The notes below the pieces were generated by a model. That model was not told the origin of the DNA. It worked only from the letters and a program-made list of their open reading frames with translations, and made no database searches. From Lysobacter sp. 5GHs7-4 (GTDB lineage: Bacteria; Pseudomonadota; Gammaproteobacteria; Xanthomonadales; Xanthomonadaceae), in the NCBI RefSeq assembly GCF_021284765.1, contig NZ_CP089924.1, forward strand, positions 2,188,001 to 2,252,000: 64,000 bases of DNA. The letters run 5' to 3'. Below are positions 10,088-19,329 of this stretch, piece by piece. A program made the position numbers and the translations under genes. Position 1 is the stretch's first letter. The number at the start of each line of letters is the position of its first letter.

Positions 10088-10915
10088 GTGCGTAAAGCGT
10101 TATCGATCCAGGGGTGGGCGTTGTCGTTGCTGGCGCTGTGCGCAGCGAATGTGCAAGCAGGGGAGGTGCAGGTCGCTCGCACGGGCTACAGCCTGCAAGC
10201 CGAGCAACAAGGGCAGGGGCCGACTACGGTGGTGTTCGAATCTGGCTTCGGCCAGGGCGCGGGCGTGTGGAAGGACGTCATCGCCGACCTGGGCCCGCAG
10301 TGCCGCTGCATTAGCTATGCGCGCGCCGGCCTGGGCCAGTCCGGCAGCGACGGCCAAGCCAAGACCATCGAACAGCATCTGCAAGACCTGGACGCAGTGA
10401 TCGAGTCGCTCGCGCCCGGTCAGAAGCTCGTGCTGGTCGGCCATTCCTACGGTGGCTTGCTGGCCACCGAGTTCGCACGCCGCCATCCCGAGCGCCTGCT
10501 AGGCCTGGTGTTGGTCGATCCGGCCACCCTGAGCCAGCGGCATGCCTTCAAGCAGGCCGCCCGCGAACGCGTGCTGGCCGACGACCAGACCCTGCTGTCG
10601 GTGCTGCCGCCCAAGTTGGCGGCCGATTACCGCCTGCTGATCGCCCAACTGGACGAGCCCTCGGCCTCGGCACCGCAGCGTCAGCCCGATCTGCCCGTGG
10701 CCCTGCTGACCTCCACGCAGGTCGCCGCCGAACCCTTCGTCCTCGAGGAAACCGAGCAAGGCAAGGCGCTGTGGAAGCGCCAGCACGCGGAACTGTTCGC
10801 CGGCTACACGCGCGGCACGCACCGCTACTTCGCCACCGGACACAACATCCACCGCGAAGACCCCAAGGCGGTCGCCGACGCCGTGCGCGCCGTCGCCGCA
10901 ATGGCCACGCCCTGA
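10088..10915 (+). CDS. Secreted alpha/beta-fold hydrolase
   Basis: A signal peptide (RKALSIQGWALSLLALCAANVQA) leads an alpha/beta hydrolase of about 275 residues. The nucleophile elbow GHSYGG is clear, an oxyanion segment ESGFGQGAGVW precedes it, and the catalytic His is probably in the C-terminal TGHNIHREDP segment. Substrates of this broad family are esters, lactones or amides, and nothing here fixes the substrate. The GTG at 10088 is preferred because AGGGGA at 10075-10080 is then correctly spaced; an in-frame ATG at 10082 lies too close to that site. It probably acts in the periplasm or outside the cell. Confidence 0.82.
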   Translation: MRKALSIQGWALSLLALCAANVQAGEVQVARTGYSLQAEQQGQGPTTVVFESGFGQGAGVWKDVIADLGPQCRCISYARAGLGQSGSDGQAKTIEQHLQDLDAVIESLAPGQKLVLVGHSYGGLLATEFARRHPERLLGLVLVDPATLSQRHAFKQAARERVLADDQTLLSVLPPKLAADYRLLIAQLDEPSASAPQRQPDLPVALLTSTQVAAEPFVLEETEQGKALWKRQHAELFAGYTRGTHRYFATGHNIHREDPKAVADAVRAVAAMATP

Positions 10916-11021
10916 GCCCAAGCGGGGCTTCGTCGCTACGCGGCGAAGTCCCGCCGACGTGCCTTGTGCGCGGCGCCATGCGCGTGCCCGATAATGCGTC
11001 GTCCCCTCTGCCGACGCCCGT

Positions 11022-11579
11022 ATGTCCATCATCCTCACCGACTTCGCCCGCACCCGCCTGTTCCCGCGCGAGCCGCGTCGCAACACCATCCAGGACATCA
11101 CCCCGCAGCAGTTCGAGCGTTACCTCAACGACCACGAACCCCTGCACGTGCTCGACGGCTACGCCCCGTTCTGCAAGCTGCACGTGCACCGCAACTGGAC
11201 CTCCACGCGCTGCCTGACGGTGCCGATCACCGATGCCAACCGCCACCTGCTGCGCAGCGACTACGAAGCGCGCACCCGCGACGAGTTGCCCGTGCTGGTG
11301 CGCTGGTTCGAAAACATCGACCCGCCGGTGGCCGACTATCTGATCGTCATTCTCTACAGCCGCGAGCAACTGGCGAAAGAGGGCACCCACACCGACGCCG
11401 ACTGGGGCGTGGTCGGCTGCATGTACACCGCCGACCCCATCGAAACGCCCATGGCCCCCATCACCATGATGCGCAACGCCCTGGGCGTGGAAGAGGGCGG
11501 CTCCGGCGTCCACCTGGACCGCGCCGCCTACCAGCGCAGCGTCGAGTTCTGGCGCACCCACGCCAACTGGCGCGGCTGA
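11022..11579 (+). CDS. DUF3228 family protein
   Basis: The 185-residue cytoplasmic protein has no signal or membrane segment. The blocks DYLIVILYSREQLAKEG, TDADWGVVGCMYT and the PMAPITMMRNALG segment match what I recall of DUF3228, a family with no established function. A -10-like GATAAT lies at about 10990, some 30 bases upstream of the ATG. It is bounded downstream by a repeat cluster and is probably monocistronic. The family assignment is from memory of its motifs, not a search. Confidence 0.72.
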   Translation: MSIILTDFARTRLFPREPRRNTIQDITPQQFERYLNDHEPLHVLDGYAPFCKLHVHRNWTSTRCLTVPITDANRHLLRSDYEARTRDELPVLVRWFENIDPPVADYLIVILYSREQLAKEGTHTDADWGVVGCMYTADPIETPMAPITMMRNALGVEEGGSGVHLDRAAYQRSVEFWRTHANWRG

Positions 11580-11605
11580 TCACACACCGCGCAGCCCCGA
11601 CTCGC

Positions 11606-11855
11606 CCTGTAGGAGCGGCGTAAGCCGCGACCACGCCACTAAGAGGCCCGCGCCAACCTCATCCTCCCGTCGCCGCTCCCCCTGTGGGAGCGGCGTAAGC
11701 CGTGATCGCGAAAGAGAGAGGCCAGCGCCACCTTCAACCCCGCACCACTGCTCCCCTGTGGGAGCGGCGTAAGCCGCGATCGCGAAAATGAGAAGCCAGT
11801 TCAACCTTCAACCCCTCACCGCCACTCCCCCTGCGGAAGCGGCATAAGCCGCGAT
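11606..11855 (+). repeat. Tandem 75-bp block of GGAGCGGCGTAAGCCGCGA repeats
   Basis: Four forward copies lie at about 11606-11631, 11681-11706, 11756-11780 and 11830-11855, spaced by almost exactly 75 bases. The intervening DNA is also related (GCGAAA..GAGA..GCCAG..CACCTTCAACCCC), so whole 75-bp units were duplicated, not just the palindromic core. The last copy is the most diverged. Confidence 0.85.
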
Positions 11856-12472
11856 CACTCCCCCCGCACCGGCTGCCGCAACACCGTCTTCAACTTCGCT
11901 GCCGCCGTCTTCCGCGGATCGCTCAAATAAATCTCATGGTGATGCCCCGCAGGCACCAACCCCTGCGCCGGCAAAAACTCCTGATGCAGCTTCTGCAGCG
12001 TAGGCCCCTCATCGTCGTACGGCCCCACATGCAGCGTCTGCACCACCAAGCCTTCCTCCAACCGCGCCACCCGTAACGGCGACAGCGCCGCCAACCCCTT
12101 TTTCTCGATCGCCTGCGCAATCGCCTTCTCAGCCATCGCCGCCGGCACAAACTCCGGCACTGCAATCATCATCGTCCACCGCCAACGCTCCTTACGCCGC
12201 GCCACGAAGTCCGACCAATCCTCCGCCCACCACAGCCCCTCCAGCGGCGGCACCACATAGTCCCGCTTCAATTCCGCCTTGCTCATGAACTTCAACGTAT
12301 ACGACGCCGTATACAAAGCCTCCACCGCCGCCACGTACGCCGGCGCCGTATTCGGATCCCCCGCGCCGTCGATCATCAGGTACTGCATCGCAGGCATCTC
12401 CACCCGCTCGAATCTCCCCGCCGGCGCGCCGTACAAGGCCTTGCACGCCTTCTTGATGTCGTACTTGCCCAT
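11855..12472 (-). CDS. GyrI-like small-molecule-binding domain protein
   Basis: The 205-residue protein matches the GyrI-like (SOUL/BtrG-fold) family: it opens with YDIKKACKALY, carries MPAMQYLMIDGAGDPN, and ends with the typical HVGPYDDEGPTLQKLHQEF and HHEIYLSDPRKTAAAKLKTVLRQPV segments. The fold binds small hydrophobic or cationic molecules and in some relatives inhibits gyrase. Free-standing members like this one have no assigned ligand. No DNA-binding domain is attached. It is cytoplasmic and probably transcribed alone. Confidence 0.85.
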   Translation of the reverse strand: MGKYDIKKACKALYGAPAGRFERVEMPAMQYLMIDGAGDPNTAPAYVAAVEALYTASYTLKFMSKAELKRDYVVPPLEGLWWAEDWSDFVARRKERWRWTMMIAVPEFVPAAMAEKAIAQAIEKKGLAALSPLRVARLEEGLVVQTLHVGPYDDEGPTLQKLHQEFLPAQGLVPAGHHHEIYLSDPRKTAAAKLKTVLRQPVRGE

Positions 12473-12510
12473 GCCGTATCCCGTGCTCCGTTAAGGCCCG
12501 CGCCGCCCGA

Positions 12511-12984
12511 TCACCATGTCAGCGACGTGGAGACCCGCCAGCGGTGGTGATAGTCGTTGGGGATCGAGCCCTGCTTGATCTCCAGGGTGTACCCGCACCC
12601 CGATTCCGTCTTGCCCGTATAGCGGAACGCGTTGGCCTCGTACTGCTCGTCCGTGCCCAGCAGCTCCCACTTGCCGCTGTCCCGCAGCAGCTTGATGTAG
12701 CCGCGCTTCAACGCCATCACCTCGTCCAGCGTCATCAACCCGAACCACATCGTGCAATGCCGTCCCACGCAACGATAACCGTCGATCTGCGCGCCTTCGG
12801 GCAGCGGCACCGCCTCAGGCCAACCCGCCGGTTGCGCCGTGCCCAGGCGCTTCGTCGCCGCCACACGCTGCTCGCTGGGCAAGCCCTTGTCCGCGTCCTG
12901 CTCTGCCAACGCCGGCCCGGCGAACGCAAACAACCCCACCACCACCACCAAAGCCCGCTGGCCCCACATCCGATATCGATTCAT
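12511..12984 (-). CDS. Secreted hypothetical protein
   Basis: The ATG at 12984 follows a strong GGGGGAG ribosome site, and the protein starts with a signal peptide (RMWGQRALVVVVGLFAFAGPALA). The mature part of about 130 residues contains Cys pairs (GYRCVGRHCTMWFG, ESGCGYTLEI) that could form disulfides and ends YHHRWRVSTSLTW. I do not recognise the family. A longer frame extending to 13110 is rejected because it lacks a start signal. It is probably periplasmic. Confidence 0.72.
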   Translation of the reverse strand: MNRYRMWGQRALVVVVGLFAFAGPALAEQDADKGLPSEQRVAATKRLGTAQPAGWPEAVPLPEGAQIDGYRCVGRHCTMWFGLMTLDEVMALKRGYIKLLRDSGKWELLGTDEQYEANAFRYTGKTESGCGYTLEIKQGSIPNDYHHRWRVSTSLTW

Positions 12985-13278
12985 CTGCTCCCCCTGATTT
13001 AAGTCATCGCGTGGGCACGACCGAAGCCGCACCCCACGCCCATTCGCCACAACACCTGCCGCTGAATAGCCCCTCTCCCGCGTGCGGGGTGAGGGCATGC
13101 GCACCCACAACCACGCCGAAACCTTCCATCCGCCCAGCTAAGCGCAACCACCACGTCCGCCCCAGTCCCGACACACGCCCCGCCATCCAACGCACACCCA
13201 CACCGCCCAGGACTTCCGCCACAGGCCCCTCCCCACCCCCTGGCTATAGTGGCCCTACCTTCCAGCAGGGACGTTGCC

Positions 13279-15300
13279 GTGATCAGGACCAGTCTTCCGC
13301 TAGTCGCATTGCTCGCCGCCGCCACCACCGCCTCCGCGGGCGCCGTGCACGGCATCCAACCCGACGACATCAACCGCAACGGCGACCCCTGCGTCGACTT
13401 CTTCGACTACGCCAACGGCGCCTGGCGCAAGCAAAACCCCATCCCCGATTACATGGACCGCTGGAGCCGCCGCTGGCAATCCGGCGAGACCAACAAAGAA
13501 CACGTCCGCGACATCCTCACCGAACTGTCCGCCCGCACCGACTGGCCGCAGGGCAGTGCAGGGCAGCTGGCCGGGGACTTCTACGCCGCCTGCATGGACG
13601 AATCGCGCATCAACGCCCTGGGCGCGCAGCCCGTGCAACCCTGGCTGGCCGAAGCCGGCGCCATGCAGACCAACGCCGACCTGCAACGCATGATCGGCAA
13701 GCTCCACGACGTCGGCGTGTCCGTGCCCTTCATCGTCTACGCCAACGAAGACCTGCACGAACCCTCCAAGACCATCGCCCACCTCTACGCCGGCGGCCTG
13801 GGCATGCCCGACCGCGACTACTACCTCAAGACCGAACCGCGCTTCGTCGAAGCCCGCCAGAAATACCTGGACCACGTCGCCAAGATGTTCGAACTGGCCG
13901 GCACCGCCGCGCCGCAGGCCCAGCAAAACGCACAGACCGTCTTCGCCTTCGAAAAACGCCTGGCCGAAGCCTCGCTGGACAACGTCCAACTGCGCGACCC
14001 CAAACGGCAGGACAACGCCACCGCCTTCGCCGACCTGGCCAAGCTCACCCCCAGCTTCGACTGGGGCCGCTACTTCGACGCCGCCGGCATGCCACGCAAC
14101 GCCGTCAACGTCACCCAACCCAAGTTCATGCAGCAGGTCGAAAAGGAACTCGCCACCACCCCCATCGCCCAGTGGCAGACCTACCTGCAGTGGCAACTGC
14201 TCAACGCCTCCGCCGATTCCCTGTCGCAGCCCTTCGTCGAACAGAACTTCGCCTTCAACGGCAAGTTCCTCGCCGGCACCACCCAGATCAAACCGCGCTG
14301 GAAGCGCTGCGCCGAACTCACCGACGCCCAACTCGGCGAAGCCCTGGGGCAGAAGTACGTCGAAAAATACTTCCCGCCCGAAGCCAAGGCGCGCATGCAG
14401 GACATGGTCAAGAACATCCTGCTGGCCATGGACGACACCATCCGCGAAATCGACTGGATGGACGACGCCACCAAGCAAAAGGCCCTGGAAAAACGCGCCA
14501 CCTTCTTCCCCAAGCTCGGCTACCCGGATAGCTTCAAGGACTACAAAGGCGTCGTCGTATCGCGCGCCTCCGCCTGGGACAACCTGGTCGCCGCCCAGCG
14601 CTGGAACGTCGCCGACAACCGCGGCCAAGTCGGCAAGCCCACCGACCGTACCCGCTGGGGCATGACCCCGCCCACCTCCAACGCCTACTACAACCCCCTG
14701 CAGAACGAGATCGTCTTCCCCGCCGGCATCCTGCAACCGCCCGCGTTCGACCTCAACGCCACTGACGCCGTCAACTACGGCGCCATCGGCGTGGTCATCG
14801 GCCACGAAATCAGCCACGGCTTCGACGACCAGGGCGCCCAGTTCGACGCCCAAGGCCGCCTCGCCAACTGGTGGACGCCCAAGGACGGCCAACAGTTCGC
14901 CGCCAAGGGCCAATGCGTGGTGAATCAGTTCGAGGGCTACTTCATCGAACCCGGCGTGCACCACAACGGCAAACTCGTCCTGGGCGAATCCATCGGCGAC
15001 CTGGCCGGCGCCAAACTCGCCTACCGCGGGTATCTCAAGTCGCGCGAAGGCAAAGGCCCCGAGCCCACCCTCAACGGCTTCACCCCCGAGCAACAGTTCT
15101 TCATCGCCTGGGGCCAATGGCGCGGCGACGAAACCCGCCTGGAAACCCAACGCAGCATGATCCAGGGCGACCCACACCCCATCGCCAAATACCGCGTCAA
15201 CGGCCCGCTCTCGAACCTGCCCGCGTTCCAGCAGGCGTTCCAATGCAAAGCCGACGCCCCGATGGTGCGCCCAGCCAAAGACCGCTGCGAAGTTTGGTAA
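13279..15300 (+). CDS. M13 family (neprilysin-like) zinc metallopeptidase
   Basis: The 673-residue protein has a signal peptide (IRTSLPLVALLAAATTASAGA) and then a neprilysin/PepO-type peptidase. The N-terminal DDINRNGDPCVDFFDYANG block, the NAYYNPLQNEIVFPAGILQ segment, the zinc site HEISH at about 509-513 with third ligand Glu570 in GESIGD, and the C-terminal CEVW are all intact. It degrades oligopeptides in the periplasm or outside. The GTG at 13279 has AGGGA at 13267-13271. A frame start at 13249 would overlap the -10-like TATAGT at 13245-13250, so it lies upstream of the likely transcript start. Confidence 0.92.
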   Translation: MIRTSLPLVALLAAATTASAGAVHGIQPDDINRNGDPCVDFFDYANGAWRKQNPIPDYMDRWSRRWQSGETNKEHVRDILTELSARTDWPQGSAGQLAGDFYAACMDESRINALGAQPVQPWLAEAGAMQTNADLQRMIGKLHDVGVSVPFIVYANEDLHEPSKTIAHLYAGGLGMPDRDYYLKTEPRFVEARQKYLDHVAKMFELAGTAAPQAQQNAQTVFAFEKRLAEASLDNVQLRDPKRQDNATAFADLAKLTPSFDWGRYFDAAGMPRNAVNVTQPKFMQQVEKELATTPIAQWQTYLQWQLLNASADSLSQPFVEQNFAFNGKFLAGTTQIKPRWKRCAELTDAQLGEALGQKYVEKYFPPEAKARMQDMVKNILLAMDDTIREIDWMDDATKQKALEKRATFFPKLGYPDSFKDYKGVVVSRASAWDNLVAAQRWNVADNRGQVGKPTDRTRWGMTPPTSNAYYNPLQNEIVFPAGILQPPAFDLNATDAVNYGAIGVVIGHEISHGFDDQGAQFDAQGRLANWWTPKDGQQFAAKGQCVVNQFEGYFIEPGVHHNGKLVLGESIGDLAGAKLAYRGYLKSREGKGPEPTLNGFTPEQQFFIAWGQWRGDETRLETQRSMIQGDPHPIAKYRVNGPLSNLPAFQQAFQCKADAPMVRPAKDRCEVW

Positions 15301-15803
15301 ACCCAGCGGCACTAAGCGGAGGCCAGAGCGGCCCCACCGCGCACCGCCCCCGTCCCTGTGGGAGCGGCGTAAGCCGCGATGTCCCCACCACCCCGCGACA
15401 CGCCGCCCCCTAACGAGGGGCGGCTCCCGCTGAAATTTGATCTGCCGCACATTTCGGAGCAGCATGCGGCCCTAGGGGATACCCCCACGTTTGCCATCGC
15501 GACCAGGCGCCACATCGCCCGGCGAACACGCAGTCATCGAATCTAGGGAGGGGGTCGATGCTCAAGGGCTTTACCGGCAGGGCGTGCCAGCCCGCCACGC
15601 GTTCGGCCATCGGCTACGCGGCCCCAACGCGCCGCACGTCGTTCTCCCGCCTTCGCTCCCCGCGCCCCGCCACACACAGCGCAACAGCGCGCCCCACCGC
15701 TGCGGCCAGCCCGCCGGCCACCGGCCGGCGCCGCGCGCCTACCTACTCACGCCCGCGCTGAGCGCGGCCCCCCTTCCACACCACCCACACCTCAGGACGC
15801 TCC
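15301..15803. other. Gene-free interval of about 500 bases
   Basis: One intergenic repeat copy lies at 15356-15380. The remainder up to the next gene has no convincing reading frame or motif and is GC-rich. Confidence 0.55.
15356..15380 (+). repeat. Single GGAGCGGCGTAAGCCGCGA repeat
   Basis: A forward copy of the same family lies just downstream of the metallopeptidase gene. It is the last copy seen before the accessory region. Confidence 0.85.
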
Positions 15804-16349
15804 ATGCCCATCACCCTGCGCAACACCACTAACTACATCGCCCAGTTCGTGATCCGCAAAGGCGGCCAGATCATCGCGCGCCTGCCCGGCATCGCGCCCG
15901 AGGCGCAGATGGTGGTGCCCACCGAAGGCACCTACCAGGTCACCGCCATGACCATCATCGACGGCAACACCTACACCTCCGCCCCGATGGACGTGACCGG
16001 CGCCTGCAGCTTCCTGGCCCAGGTGCTGCAAGTGCCCCAGCAAGGCGCCTACGAATTCGACGTGGTGCAGGGGCACAGCACCCGGCCCGACCAGATGCAG
16101 TTCCAAAAGACCACCCTGAGTCCGGTCACCTTCACCATCGATAAGGACGGCGTGCCCATGCAGGCGGTCGTGGTGGCCGACAGCTTCTCGATGGAAACGC
16201 TGGATATCAGCGACACGTTCCATATCTATGCGGTCGTCAATGGGGTCACGACCGACACGGTCAGCACGGCTAATCCCAATGCGGAAGTGACGGCGACCAG
16301 CGACACCAGCACTTTGGAGCAGGGCTACTTCACGCTCGATGTCGGTTGA
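15804..16349 (+). CDS. Hypothetical protein, intact member of a tandem paralogue pair
   Basis: The 181-residue protein has no signal peptide or membrane segment and looks like an all-beta protein (alternating hydrophobic strands such as YIAQFVIRKGGQIIARLPG and YQVTAMTIIDGNTYTSAP). It shares most of its length with the next gene, including TYTSAPMDVTGA, FLAQVLQV, QFQKT and LSPVTF. I do not recognise the family. The pair probably arose by tandem duplication. This copy ends with a Thr/Ser-rich stretch and EQGYFTLDVG, which the second copy lacks. Confidence 0.75.
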   Translation: MPITLRNTTNYIAQFVIRKGGQIIARLPGIAPEAQMVVPTEGTYQVTAMTIIDGNTYTSAPMDVTGACSFLAQVLQVPQQGAYEFDVVQGHSTRPDQMQFQKTTLSPVTFTIDKDGVPMQAVVVADSFSMETLDISDTFHIYAVVNGVTTDTVSTANPNAEVTATSDTSTLEQGYFTLDVG

Positions 16350-16418
16350 GGCGGCGCAGGCGCGGCAGGCGGCGGAGACGCGGCCTGCCGACGGCGCCTT
16401 CACTGCACAGGACGCCCC

Positions 16419-16877
16419 ATGAGCCAGCTGACCCTACGCAATAACACCGCCTACATGGCCCAGTTCGTGGTGCTCAACGGCGGGCAGATGATCGCGCGCA
16501 CACCGGGCGTCGCGCCCGGCGCGCAGGTGACTATCCCCACCGCCGCCACCTACCAGGTCACGGCGACGACGGTGATCGAACGCAACACCTATACCTCCGC
16601 GCCGATGGACGTGACCGGCGCCACCGGCTTCCTGGCCCAGGTGCTGCAGGTGGCGTCGCTAGGCACCTACGAGTTCAACGTGGCGCAGGTGGCCAGCAGC
16701 AATTCCGGCCAGTTGCAGTTTCAGAAGACCTGCGTAAGTCCGGTGACCTTTGCCGTCAGCAAGGACGGGGCGCCGCTGCAGAGCGTGGTGGTCAACAACG
16801 CCTTCGAGGTTCGGACGCTGGACATTGGCGATACGTTCTACGTCTTTGACGCCGCTCCTGGCTCGGGGCGTTCCTAA
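16419..16877 (+). CDS. Hypothetical protein, truncated second paralogue
   Basis: The 152-residue protein aligns with the preceding 181-residue one from its first residues (LRNNTAYMAQFVVLNGGQMIARTPG) to TLDIGDTFYVFD. It then diverges abruptly into AAPGSGRS and stops, about 40 residues early. The base composition drops sharply just past this point, where the low-GC island begins. The simplest reading is that island insertion or a deletion replaced the 3' end of the gene. Whether the shortened protein is functional is unknown. Confidence 0.7.
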   Translation: MSQLTLRNNTAYMAQFVVLNGGQMIARTPGVAPGAQVTIPTAATYQVTATTVIERNTYTSAPMDVTGATGFLAQVLQVASLGTYEFNVAQVASSNSGQLQFQKTCVSPVTFAVSKDGAPLQSVVVNNAFEVRTLDIGDTFYVFDAAPGSGRS

Positions 16878-16909
16878 TATCAAGCCGGTACAGGAAAATG
16901 GGAGGGGGA

Positions 16910-19243
16910 ATGGATGCTGCTTATGAAACGCTCCGATCGATAGTTGCAACACGTACTCGGCGCGTAGTGGTGTGGTGTGGCGCGGGTCTAAGCGCTTCAG
17001 CGGGAATTCCAACTTGGAAGGCGCTACAGCGCCGTCTGGAGACTGCTTTGGTCGAGCGGCTGGGCTCTCTAGATATGCCAGAGAGCCAGAAAGAGGCAAA
17101 AATCAGGTCGATTCGCCAGGAGGAGAATCCATGGATTGCGTTTCACCGATTGCAAAATGAGTTAGGCATTACATCTTTCCGTCAAAACATCAAGGCTGCA
17201 TTGGCCAAGTCGGCAAAGGCAGAGATGCCACAGGCATATGCAGCGATCTGGAAGCTAAGGCCTGCAGGTGTCATCAATCTAAATCTTGATCGTTTAGCGA
17301 CGAGAGCGTACTCAGAGATATCCCGATCTCATTCGTTGATAGAGTTCAAAGGCAAGGAGCTGGGTTCGTATACGTATACGCTTAATAATCCAAGGCCGTT
17401 TCTTTGTAACATTCATGGAATAGAGGAGGATGTCGAGAGCTGGGTGTTCACTCAGCCGGCGCTCCGAGAGCTTTCCGATAGTTCAGCGTACAAGAACTAT
17501 CTTTCGGCGGTATTGACAACTTCGACTGTATTATTCATCGGGATTACGGCTGACGATCTTGCGGTTGGAGGGCATCTTGAGCGTTTGATTTCTGATGGAA
17601 TTATCCCGCAAGCACATTACTGGATTACGGATCGTCGTGATCTTGCTACGGATGCGTGGGCTGAGAGGAATAGTGTTCGAGTAATTAGGTATAAGCCGAC
17701 GGCAGCGAATCATCCTGAGCTGACGGCGATGCTTGAAGACCTAGCGTCGTACGTGCAACCGGAAGAGGAAGTCGCGCCGCCAGTGGCGCTCGAATTGCCT
17801 TTAACTCATCACGAGTTAGAACCGCAATTTGCTCTCGTTACGAAAACGCCAGAAGAAATCAGGTCCGCGCTCAATAGTCATGCCACGCTTCTGCTTGAAG
17901 AAGGTAGTGAGACTTCATTCAAAGAATACGACGAGTTTTCAAAAGAATATGATCGATCGATCCATATTGCTTGGTATACGAGCACTGAGGCCGGAGACAA
18001 CGTATTTCTGGGGTATACCCTGCTCGAAGAGGTGGCGAGAGGTGCATTCGGAATAGTCTTTCGAGCCATAGATAAGAATGGCACCCAAGTCGCAATCAAA
18101 GTCCTACATGCAGAAATTCGACGTCAGTCGGAGCTCTTGAAGGCATTCCGCAGGGGGGTTCGCTCTATGAAGATACTGTCTGAGCAAAGCGTTTCTGGGA
18201 TGGTTCGCTATTTGGATGGCAGTGAAATTCCAGCCACCCTAATTATGGATTGGGTGGATGGCCCCAACTTGAATGAAGTGGTGGAAAGCGGGCTTGCTGA
18301 TTGGCCGCAGATCATAAGTATCGGAATGCAGCTCGCGGAAATAATATCAAGTGCACACGCCCTTCCGCAAAGGGTGCTTCATCGCGATATTAGGCCGTCT
18401 AACATGATAGTTAGTGGGTACTGGGAAGGGGAAGATGTTCAAGTTAAAGTCCTTGACTTCGATTTGTCGTGGCACAGAGGGTCTTTGGAGAAATCGGTTA
18501 TATTTGGATCGCAGCTTTCTGGTTATCTGGCGCCAGAGCAGGTGCAAAGAACCCCCAATGTGTCAACGCAACACGCGTCCGTTGACTCATACGGTATCGG
18601 GATGACGCTCTTCTTTATGGTTTCTGGACGTAATCCCAGTCCTGGAGAGCATGCTCATGCAACTTGGCGAGATACGTTAGTTCAGGCAGTAAGTCGTCCC
18701 CGAGGGTCAGACTGGAAATCTCTTCCTGCGAGAATGAAACGTCTGATTTGGTACGCCACCCAGAACCTTCAGGAAGATCGTTGGGATGTTGTCCAGATAC
18801 GGTCGGAACTTTCCATGCTTGTAGAGGCGGATCGCTCGGAAGGAGATGTAAAATCCTCGGAGCTTTGGGCTGAGGAATTGGCTGCGCGTTGCGCCGTGAT
18901 GTCTGACTACACTTGGGACGATGCGTCATTCTCGATAAAGAGAGATTTTGGAACCGGACTGGGTGTGTCGATGCGGGGAAATGAAAGCTCGCAGGAAGTT
19001 CAGCTTGAGTTGCAACGGGCAGCTGGGGCGGCAGACAACAGAAATCGCCTTGCGGAAAGTATTATTCGTGCAAGAGATAATGTTCGACAAGCCCTTGTTG
19101 CGGCAGGGTGGGTGGTTCGCTCTGATGTCGGCCACGGAATGCTGACCGTTCAAGCATCGATCCCGACTGAGTCGATACCTTCGAGAGTGGAGAAGGTGGT
19201 GGACTCAATTGTAAGGGCCGTAGAAAGAATGAACTTTGGGTAG
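16910..19243 (+). CDS. SIR2-domain / Ser-Thr protein kinase fusion, putative defence protein
   Basis: The 777-residue protein has three parts. Residues 20 to about 280 are SIR2-like: NAD-binding GAGLSASAGIPTW (24-36), NLNLD (123-127), NIHG with putative catalytic His169, and FIGITADD (209-216). Residues about 368-630 form a Hanks-type kinase: glycine loop ARGAFGIV, Lys397 (VAIK), HRD at 491-493, Asn498, DFD (516-518) in place of DFG, and APE (541-543). The last 150 or so residues are unrecognised. SIR2 domains in defence systems destroy NAD when phage is sensed; the kinase may sense or gate this. The ATG at 16910 has GGAGG upstream. Codon use and AT content differ sharply from flanking genes, indicating transfer. 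The ATPase and DUF4276-like genes follow on the same strand. Confidence 0.85.
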   Translation: MDAAYETLRSIVATRTRRVVVWCGAGLSASAGIPTWKALQRRLETALVERLGSLDMPESQKEAKIRSIRQEENPWIAFHRLQNELGITSFRQNIKAALAKSAKAEMPQAYAAIWKLRPAGVINLNLDRLATRAYSEISRSHSLIEFKGKELGSYTYTLNNPRPFLCNIHGIEEDVESWVFTQPALRELSDSSAYKNYLSAVLTTSTVLFIGITADDLAVGGHLERLISDGIIPQAHYWITDRRDLATDAWAERNSVRVIRYKPTAANHPELTAMLEDLASYVQPEEEVAPPVALELPLTHHELEPQFALVTKTPEEIRSALNSHATLLLEEGSETSFKEYDEFSKEYDRSIHIAWYTSTEAGDNVFLGYTLLEEVARGAFGIVFRAIDKNGTQVAIKVLHAEIRRQSELLKAFRRGVRSMKILSEQSVSGMVRYLDGSEIPATLIMDWVDGPNLNEVVESGLADWPQIISIGMQLAEIISSAHALPQRVLHRDIRPSNMIVSGYWEGEDVQVKVLDFDLSWHRGSLEKSVIFGSQLSGYLAPEQVQRTPNVSTQHASVDSYGIGMTLFFMVSGRNPSPGEHAHATWRDTLVQAVSRPRGSDWKSLPARMKRLIWYATQNLQEDRWDVVQIRSELSMLVEADRSEGDVKSSELWAEELAARCAVMSDYTWDDASFSIKRDFGTGLGVSMRGNESSQEVQLELQRAAGAADNRNRLAESIIRARDNVRQALVAAGWVVRSDVGHGMLTVQASIPTESIPSRVEKVVDSIVRAVERMNFG

Positions 19244-19329
19244 ATCGCGAGTCGGAGATTGTTCCGATCTCGATTCAGTGCAAGCGACAAGTTCTTCAGT
19301 GGTTACACATAAGATTTCAAAGGGGTTAT

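Noticed and set aside
13249..13278. GTG start for the M13 peptidase at 13249
   Set aside because: It overlaps a TATAGT -10-like box and lacks a ribosome site; GTG 13279 has both a ribosome site and a direct signal peptide.
13300..15465. Long minus-strand frame opposite the M13 peptidase
   Set aside because: A compositional shadow with Gly/Val/Leu-rich sequence and no recognisable motif.
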